Assembly (NCBI GenBank): GCA_002478505.1
Contig: DLOP01000116.1
Location: 10,563-19,413, forward strand
Direction of reading: 5' to 3'
Source: Lachnospiraceae bacterium UBA7481
Lineage (GTDB): Bacteria > Bacillota > Clostridia > Lachnospirales > Lachnospiraceae
Length of the DNA stretch: 8,851 nucleotides
The translations under genes and the position numbers were made by a program. The notes beneath the pieces were generated by a model, which saw nothing but the letters and a program-made list of their open reading frames with translations, ran no database searches and was not told the DNA's origin. This document shows positions 4,545 through 8,851 of the stretch, in pieces (the stretch's first letter is position 1; every line of letters begins with the position of its first letter).

Positions 4545-5741
4545 TTATTCACTCAGTTGAATCCCGCGGTATCTGGCAATCGCAGCCACATCCTTATCCC
4601 CGCGTCCGGACAGGCAGCAGATGATGATCTGATCTTTTCTCATCTTCGGTGCGATCTTCATCATATGCGCCACTGCATGGGAGCTTTCGATGGCAGCAAT
4701 GATGCCTTCTGTTCTGGCAATATACTCAAATGCATCCACAGCCTCATCATCCGTCACCGGCACATATTCCGCCCTTCCGGTATCATGCAGGTAGGCATGC
4801 TCCGGTCCGATTCCCGGATAATCCAGTCCGGCGGAAATCGAATACACCGGCGCGATCTGCCCGTATTCATCCTGACAGAAGTAAGATTTCATACCGTGGA
4901 AGATACCCTCGCGTCCTACAGCGATCGTAGCCGCCGTCTCATTGCTGTCAATTCCTTTTCCTGCAGCTTCACATCCGATCAGCTTTACACTTTCATCCTT
5001 GATAAATTCATAAAACATCCCCATGGAGTTGCTGCCGCCGCCGACACACGCCATCACAACGTCCGGCAGCTTGCCCTCCGCTTCCAATATCTGCGCCCGT
5101 GCTTCCTTGCTGATCACACTCTGAAAATCTCTTACGATCATCGGAAACGGATGAGGTCCCATCACAGAGCCCAGCACATATAACGTATCATCTACCCGTT
5201 TCGTCCATTCTCTCATACATTCATTGACAGCATCCTTCAATGTCATCGTTCCGCTTTCCACAGGATGCACCTTTGCGCCAAGCAGTTCCATACGATATAC
5301 ATTGAGCGCCTGGCGTATCGTATCCTCTTTCCCCATGAAGATCTCACACTCCAGCCCCAAAAGCGCAGCTGCCGTAGCCGTCGCCACACCGTGCTGACCT
5401 GCTCCGGTCTCCGCGATGATCCTCGTCTTACCCATTTTCTTTGCAAGCAGCGCCTGACCGAGTACGTTATTGATCTTATGGGACCCGGTATGGTTCAAAT
5501 CTTCTCTTTTAAAGTAGATTTTGGCTCCGCCCAGATCCTCTGTCATTTTCTTTGCATAATAAAGCAGCGACGGACGACCTGCATATTCCCGAAGTAACTG
5601 ATCTAACTCTGCGCAAAATTCCGGGTCATTCTTATATCGTTCATAACTTTCCTTCAAATGCTCGATCTCCGTCATCAACGTCTCCGGGATGTAACACCCG
5701 CCATGGATTCCATATCTTCCTTCCTGATTAGTTTCACTCAT
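4545..5741 (-). CDS. trpB: Tryptophan synthase beta subunit
   Basis: This PLP enzyme condenses indole from TrpA with L-serine to give L-tryptophan. It is full length at 398 residues and of the TrpB1 type that pairs with TrpA. The N-terminal GRYGIHGGCYIPETLM matches the family, although the usual Gln is Cys16. The PLP lysine is Lys89 in HTGSHKINN, the catalytic acid is Glu111 in AETGAGQHG, and the PLP phosphate loop is GGGSN near residue 234. CLSGRGDKD closes the active site near the C-terminus. A purine-rich AAGGAAGGAAGAAGGA sits just upstream of the ATG, with the last AAGGA 3 nt away. It is third in the operon, 240 nt after trpF and 170 nt before trpA. Confidence 0.97.
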   Translation of the reverse strand: MSETNQEGRYGIHGGCYIPETLMTEIEHLKESYERYKNDPEFCAELDQLLREYAGRPSLLYYAKKMTEDLGGAKIYFKREDLNHTGSHKINNVLGQALLAKKMGKTRIIAETGAGQHGVATATAAALLGLECEIFMGKEDTIRQALNVYRMELLGAKVHPVESGTMTLKDAVNECMREWTKRVDDTLYVLGSVMGPHPFPMIVRDFQSVISKEARAQILEAEGKLPDVVMACVGGGSNSMGMFYEFIKDESVKLIGCEAAGKGIDSNETAATIAVGREGIFHGMKSYFCQDEYGQIAPVYSISAGLDYPGIGPEHAYLHDTGRAEYVPVTDDEAVDAFEYIARTEGIIAAIESSHAVAHMMKIAPKMRKDQIIICCLSGRGDKDVAAIARYRGIQLSE

Positions 5742-5981
5742 AATTCCTTCTTCCTTCCTTTATTTTTAGTTTTATTTTAGGCAAAACTACGATTTATTTA
5801 ATCTTGATTTGACATATTTATCTATTTGTATTTTAATTTGTTAATTTATTACTATTTTGATTTTACAACTTTACTTATATCTTCATTATATTTTTCTGTA
5901 TATACTTTAATTTCGCCAATTTTCGCTTATTTTTTCTCCTCATTTTTACCTGCTTTCCTCCTTCTCCTCTTCACTGTATAC
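5742..5981 (-). other. AT-rich trpF-trpB spacer
   Basis: A spacer of 240 nt, very A-rich on the mRNA strand and unlike the flanking genes. On the minus strand AGGAGG followed by CAGG precedes an ATG at 5941-5943 that opens a 22-codon lysine-rich frame (MRRKNKRKLAKLKYIQ and on) ending at 5875. It has no tryptophan codon, and base bias alone could explain it. On the plus strand TTGACA (5809-5814), 17 bp and TTTAAT (5832-5837) form a promoter-like match pointing into trpF antisense. No terminator is visible, so trpB is probably on the trp transcript. Confidence 0.35.
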
Positions 5982-6626
5982 TTACTCCATTTTCATGGCT
6001 CTTACCTTCTCCATAAACACTCTGATCTTTTCCTTATCCTTCACACCGTCCGTCTCCAGACTGCTGCTGACGTCGACGGCATACGGCTTGACTTCCCTGA
6101 TCGCCCGCTCTATATTATCGACGCTGATCCCACCGGCTAAAAAAAACTCCCTGTCTATCCCCTGAATCAGATCCCAGTTAAAATGTTCCCCGGTTCCTCC
6201 CGGAAGCGTCTGGGAATAGGTATCCAATAAAAGCCACCGGCATTTCGTCTCACCTATTTTCTTGAAATCCTCCACCCCCCTGATCCGGAAAGCCTTGATA
6301 CATCTTTCCTGCGGATCATCGATTCCATGTTGAGTAAGGCTTTCAAACAGAGCCTCCTCATATGCCGCATCCTCATCCCCATGCAGTTGCAGATAATCTA
6401 CCGTCCCGCTAACCAGCGATTCCGTCAGCAGCTCGATTTCCTGCCTTACATAGACTCCTACCCTCTTTATCCGGGGATTCAGCTCCTTTGCAAGCATGGC
6501 AGCTGTTTCCAGACTAACCTTGCGTCTGGTATCAGCAAATACAAAACCGATATAATCCGGAAGATATTGGTTTACATAATATACATCCTCTATCCGTCTG
6601 ATTCCGCAGATCTTAATCTTTACCAT
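5982..6626 (-). CDS. trpF: Phosphoribosylanthranilate isomerase
   Basis: This TIM-barrel enzyme rearranges N-(5-phosphoribosyl)anthranilate to the carboxyphenylamino-deoxyribulose phosphate used by TrpC. The catalytic cysteine is Cys7 in VKIKICGIRR and the catalytic aspartate is Asp135 in LLLDTYSQ. GTGEHFNW and the phosphate-binding LAGGIS and VDVSSSLE motifs follow. I start at the ATG at 6624-6626 (214 residues) because it puts the catalytic cysteine at position 7, as in well-known members, with GGGGGA 7 nt upstream. An in-frame ATG at 6639-6641 would add five residues (MGDNI) and has a GGAAAGG too close to it. The gene is 51 nt after trpC. It is separate from TrpC, unlike the fused enzyme of E. 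coli. Confidence 0.95.
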   Translation of the reverse strand: MVKIKICGIRRIEDVYYVNQYLPDYIGFVFADTRRKVSLETAAMLAKELNPRIKRVGVYVRQEIELLTESLVSGTVDYLQLHGDEDAAYEEALFESLTQHGIDDPQERCIKAFRIRGVEDFKKIGETKCRWLLLDTYSQTLPGGTGEHFNWDLIQGIDREFFLAGGISVDNIERAIREVKPYAVDVSSSLETDGVKDKEKIRVFMEKVRAMKME

Positions 6627-6677
6627 AATATTATCCCCCATACCTTTCCGTACCCTGTGAATTTATGACATTCCGTC

Positions 6678-7493
6678 TCATGGCATACGCGTAAACTCCC
6701 TGACAACTGCCGCTCTGTCCTGCGCCCGCATCAATGTCTCTCCGATCAATACGGCGTTCACGCCTTCCCTGTAAAGCTGCACAACTTGTTCTTTCTCTCT
6801 GATACCGCTCTCCGCCACAAAGATAGTTCCATCCGGCACAAGTCTCCTCAATTCCTGACTATGTCCGATGTCCACAGAAAAATCTTTCAGATTACGGTTA
6901 TTGACACCGATGATCCCTGCGCCCGCTTTCACCGCCATCCCTATCTCCGCTTCATCATGGGTCTCTACCAGCGCAGAAAGCCCCAATCTGTGCGCCAGAT
7001 TCAGATATTCCGTTAACGTATCCTGATCCAGGATGGCACAGATCAGCAGACACGCGTCCGCTCCCAGCGCCTTCGTCTCATAGATCTGGTATTCATCTAC
7101 AATAAAATCTTTTCTCAGGATCGGAATAGACACTTCCTTTCTGATCTCCCGCAGGTATTCATTGCTTCCCATAAAATAATAAGGCTCCGTCAGCACAGAG
7201 ATTGCGCTGGCTCCCCCTCGCTCATAATCCTTGGCAATCTCGACATAGGGAAATTCCTCTGCTATGACGCCTTTCGATGGAGAAGCCTTCTTCACTTCAC
7301 AGATCAGATGGATCCCCTCTCCCGACAGGGCTTCTCTAAATGAATATACACCTTCGGCTTTCGGTCTGCCACATCCGTTTCCGTCGGCATTTTCAGCCTG
7401 CCTCATCATCTCTTCCAGAGATACTGACTTTTTCTGTTCCGCCACACGTTCTCTGGTCCGCTCTGCTATTTCTGCCAAAATATCTTTCATCAT
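6678..7493 (-). CDS. trpC: Indole-3-glycerol phosphate synthase
   Basis: This TIM-barrel enzyme closes the indole ring, giving indole-3-glycerol phosphate with loss of CO2 and water. It is full length at 271 residues. Catalytic residues are visible as Glu66 and Lys68 in CEVKKASPSKG and Lys128 in LRKDF. LVETHDEAE, GVNNRNL and VAESGI follow in order through the barrel. An insert near residues 33-47, rich in Gly, Asn and charged residues, lengthens the N-terminal part. AAGGAG lies just upstream. The second of two adjacent ATGs (7488-7490) has better spacing than the first. It is the first gene after the tryptophan T-box. trpE, trpG and trpD, which normally come before it, are absent here. Confidence 0.97.
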   Translation of the reverse strand: MMKDILAEIAERTRERVAEQKKSVSLEEMMRQAENADGNGCGRPKAEGVYSFREALSGEGIHLICEVKKASPSKGVIAEEFPYVEIAKDYERGGASAISVLTEPYYFMGSNEYLREIRKEVSIPILRKDFIVDEYQIYETKALGADACLLICAILDQDTLTEYLNLAHRLGLSALVETHDEAEIGMAVKAGAGIIGVNNRNLKDFSVDIGHSQELRRLVPDGTIFVAESGIREKEQVVQLYREGVNAVLIGETLMRAQDRAAVVREFTRMP

Positions 7494-7653
7494 TTTCTCC
7501 TTTTCCTATACCAGACTGAAGGAAGTCCTCCCCGCACGCACCGCACACATTCATGCCCTAATACATTATCCGTCACTTCCTCGTTTCATTCAGACCGTCT
7601 GCAGATAGTTCCTGCCACATTTATATAGCAAACTTTCATATACGGACCTGCGC
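7494..7653 (-). other. Spacer between T-box terminator and trpC
   Basis: These 160 nt separate the T-box terminator from trpC. They hold no gene of normal length. A 15-codon frame, MWQELSADGLNETRK (7573-7620), contains one tryptophan codon but has no ribosome binding site. No remnant of trpD, trpG or trpE is recognisable. I see no second promoter that clearly stands out. Confidence 0.4.
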
Positions 7654-7689
7654 AAAAAAAATCCCTGCCTAAGTAAAACTCAGGCAAGG
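7654..7689 (-). terminator. T-box terminator of the trp operon
   Basis: On the minus strand a 12-bp stem (7678-7689 with 7663-7674, two G-U pairs, 3-nt loop) is followed by eight Ts (7654-7661). The 5' arm begins shortly after the T-box sequence. When uncharged tRNA-Trp holds the antiterminator, this hairpin should not form and transcription continues into trpC. Confidence 0.93.
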
Positions 7690-7889
7690 ACGATATAACT
7701 CAATCATACCGCGGTACCACCTTGCTTTGTGGAATCCACACTCTCACGAAATACTTAATATCCGAAGAATCTCACATTGTTACGATCGGATTGATGATAA
7801 ATTCGGATTTTCATATTCCCGGCAACTCACGTATGCCCTCACGTCATGGAATACTAGGCTGAATCGCTTTTGACCATGCCCTCCGCGGT

Positions 7890-7892
7890 CCA
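7890..7892 (-). promoter_or_regulatory. T-box specifier codon UGG (Trp)
   Basis: Within the 3' side of stem I the minus strand reads AAATGGACC. TGG followed by A is the usual specifier-loop form, and it matches the genes controlled (tryptophan biosynthesis). Confidence 0.9.
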
Positions 7893-8002
7893 TTTAATGA
7901 ATTGCTCTCTATGGGTTCTCAGCATCCCCACTCTCTGTAAGCGCATCTTTCATTTTTATCTCCGCATCAACGGTTTCATAAATATTCTTTTTTCTAACCA
8001 TT

Positions 8003-8031
8003 ACTATAAAACAATTACGGCGGTCTGTCAA
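8003..8031 (-). promoter_or_regulatory. Promoter of the trp T-box leader
   Basis: Reading the minus strand, a consensus TTGACA (8026-8031), a 17-bp spacer and TATAGT (8003-8008) form a strong sigma-A promoter. Transcription should begin near 7996, about 20 nt before stem I of the T-box. The -35 starts only 4 nt after the stop codon of the upstream amidohydrolase gene, with no terminator between. Confidence 0.9.
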
Positions 8032-8035
8032 TGCC

Positions 8036-8851
8036 TTATTGCAGTAAAATCCCATAATTCGCAGGATGTCGGTATTTATTGCCCATCACCTCGCCCGCCC
8101 GATATTCCCGAAGCAGATCAAGATCGATCTGGGCAATATAAACTCCCTCCTCTTCCGGCGCCTCAAAAACGCACATATCCCGCGTTCCCGGTTCATCCCT
8201 AAGCCAGGCAATACCATCAAAAACCGTCGAATGTCCGTTGCAGTCAGGCTGTCCCGCCGGATAATTACAGGTAGCAATGGCAACCATATTCTCATAGGCT
8301 CTGGTACGAAGGGCTGCAAGACGGTTGATTTCCATCGGGCATGCATTCGGTGCAAGAATGACCTCCGCGCCTTTTAACATCAGAATCCTTGCGCTCTCCG
8401 GAAACTCCCGGTCAAAACAGATCATGGAACCGACCTTGACAACTCCTCTGCCGATATCAAGATCCGCAACATAAAAATCCTCCCCTGAACAAAGCGCTTT
8501 CTCCAAATCAAAATCGCAGGTATGTACCTTGGAATAATGAAGCGCCGGCGCACCATTTCTGTCAAACAGGATCATGGAATTTAACGGTCTTGGCTTGTGA
8601 CTTTCCAGAAACGTAATACCGATTGCCATGGAAAGTTCTGCAGCCAGACTGGCGAACTCCCGAATAAAATCACTGTCAGAAGCAATCGAAAGACTGCCGA
8701 TCTCTCCCTCATCCTGCGGAAGAAAATATCCGTCGCTCCACATTTCGGGAAATAAAGCGATATCCGCCCCAAGCGCTTTCGCCTCCCTGCAGGCAGATCT
8801 GCCCTTTTGAAGCTGTTCTTCCATACAAGCCCTCCATGTCAGAGCAGCTTG
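8036..8851 (-). CDS. Carbon-nitrogen hydrolase, nitrilase superfamily (5' end cut by window)
   Basis: A cytosolic amidohydrolase that uses a Glu-Lys-Cys triad to cleave amide or nitrile C-N bonds. Numbering from the first ATG in view (8822-8824), the triad is Glu27 in LFPEMW, Lys99 in HYSKVHTCDFDLE and Cys136 in GSMICFDREFPES. RTRAYEN near residue 173 and a C-terminal NKYRHPANY also fit the superfamily. The catalytic Glu normally lies near residue 40-50, preceded by a first beta strand. The frame stays open upstream of this ATG to the window edge and reads QAALTWRAC, which looks like that strand, so the true start is probably beyond 8851. The ATG at 8824 does have GGAGG 6 nt upstream and cannot be ruled out. 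The substrate is unknown. A link to tryptophan is not shown by position alone. Confidence 0.88.
   Translation of the reverse strand, partial: QAALTWRACMEEQLQKGRSACREAKALGADIALFPEMWSDGYFLPQDEGEIGSLSIASDSDFIREFASLAAELSMAIGITFLESHKPRPLNSMILFDRNGAPALHYSKVHTCDFDLEKALCSGEDFYVADLDIGRGVVKVGSMICFDREFPESARILMLKGAEVILAPNACPMEINRLAALRTRAYENMVAIATCNYPAGQPDCNGHSTVFDGIAWLRDEPGTRDMCVFEAPEEEGVYIAQIDLDLLREYRAGEVMGNKYRHPANYGILLQ

Larger units (their letters stand above)
7654..7974 (-). promoter_or_regulatory. Tryptophan T-box riboswitch
   Basis: A complete T-box leader. Stem I spans about 7873-7974, closed by ACC/GGT and ATGC/GCAT pairs, with an AGAGAG bulge and a G-rich distal loop. The specifier loop reads AAATGGACC, which puts the tryptophan codon UGG at 7890-7892 followed by the usual purine. 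Stem II, closed by TATTCC and GGAATA (7848-7853 and 7814-7819), contains the ACGT and GGC/GCC pairs of the pseudoknot. Stem III has ATCCGAA/TTCGGAT arms. The conserved T-box sequence AAGGTGGTACCGCGG is at 7709-7723; its UGGU pairs with the tRNA acceptor end. The terminator follows. Uncharged tRNA-Trp binds specifier and T-box and turns on trpCFBA. Confidence 0.97.

Noticed and set aside
4557..5597. Long plus-strand frames opposite trpB
   Set aside because: They are antisense to a clear trpB gene, rich in His, Arg, Pro and Ser as expected of mirror frames, and have no start signals.
5826..6140. Hydrophobic 104-codon plus-strand frame
   Set aside because: It is the complement of an A-rich spacer and the end of trpF; hydrophobicity comes from T-rich codons, and no RBS is seen.
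1..8851. CRISPR arrays, tRNA or rRNA genes, insertion sequences
   Set aside because: No regularly spaced repeats, no tRNA cloverleaf apart from the T-box RNA, and no transposase or terminal inverted repeats were seen.

Overview
The window looks like the chromosome of a low-GC Gram-positive anaerobe of the Clostridia, most probably a Lachnospiraceae-type gut bacterium. This rests on strong AGGAGG-type ribosome binding sites, a T-box riboswitch controlling an amino-acid operon, a short DtxR/MntR-type regulator, and the style of the TrpA/TrpB/TrpC proteins. The genus cannot be fixed from the sequence alone.

Two parts differ in composition. Positions 1 to about 3060 are AT-rich (for example 17 G+C in the 60 bases from 2221). 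They read almost wholly on the minus strand: a patatin-like lipase (1979-2830), an unlisted-size 48-residue membrane protein (1813-1959), a membrane-anchored bacterial PH-domain protein (1134-1676), a stub of a decayed gene (about 930-1016) and a SAM-dependent methyltransferase-like protein (243-917). The patatin transcript appears to start near 3025 from a TTGCAA-17-TATAAT promoter. It runs through a leader of about 190 nt that holds a small hairpin, a short hydrophobic reading frame broken in a T4 run, and an intrinsic terminator whose T-run touches the patatin ribosome binding site. That geometry suggests attenuation, or a decayed small gene with its terminator still in place.

Positions 3245-8851 are richer in G+C (38 of 60 bases from 5041) and look like core genome. 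A plus-strand DtxR/MntR-family repressor (3245-3610) converges on trpA, and their stop codons overlap. The minus-strand tryptophan operon runs trpC (6678-7493), trpF (5982-6626), trpB (4545-5741), trpA (3607-4374). It starts at a TTGACA-17-TATAGT promoter (8003-8031) and a complete tryptophan T-box (about 7654-7974) with a UGG specifier codon, the conserved T-box sequence and a terminator. Uncharged tRNA-Trp should therefore switch on conversion of phosphoribosyl-anthranilate to tryptophan. The genes for the first steps (trpE, trpG, trpD) are not between the leader and trpC, where they usually sit, so they are elsewhere or missing. Upstream lies a nitrilase-superfamily amidohydrolase that runs off the right edge.

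At the left edge a second minus-strand promoter (113-141) reads into a pair of near-identical palindromes (21-57), which look like tandem operators.
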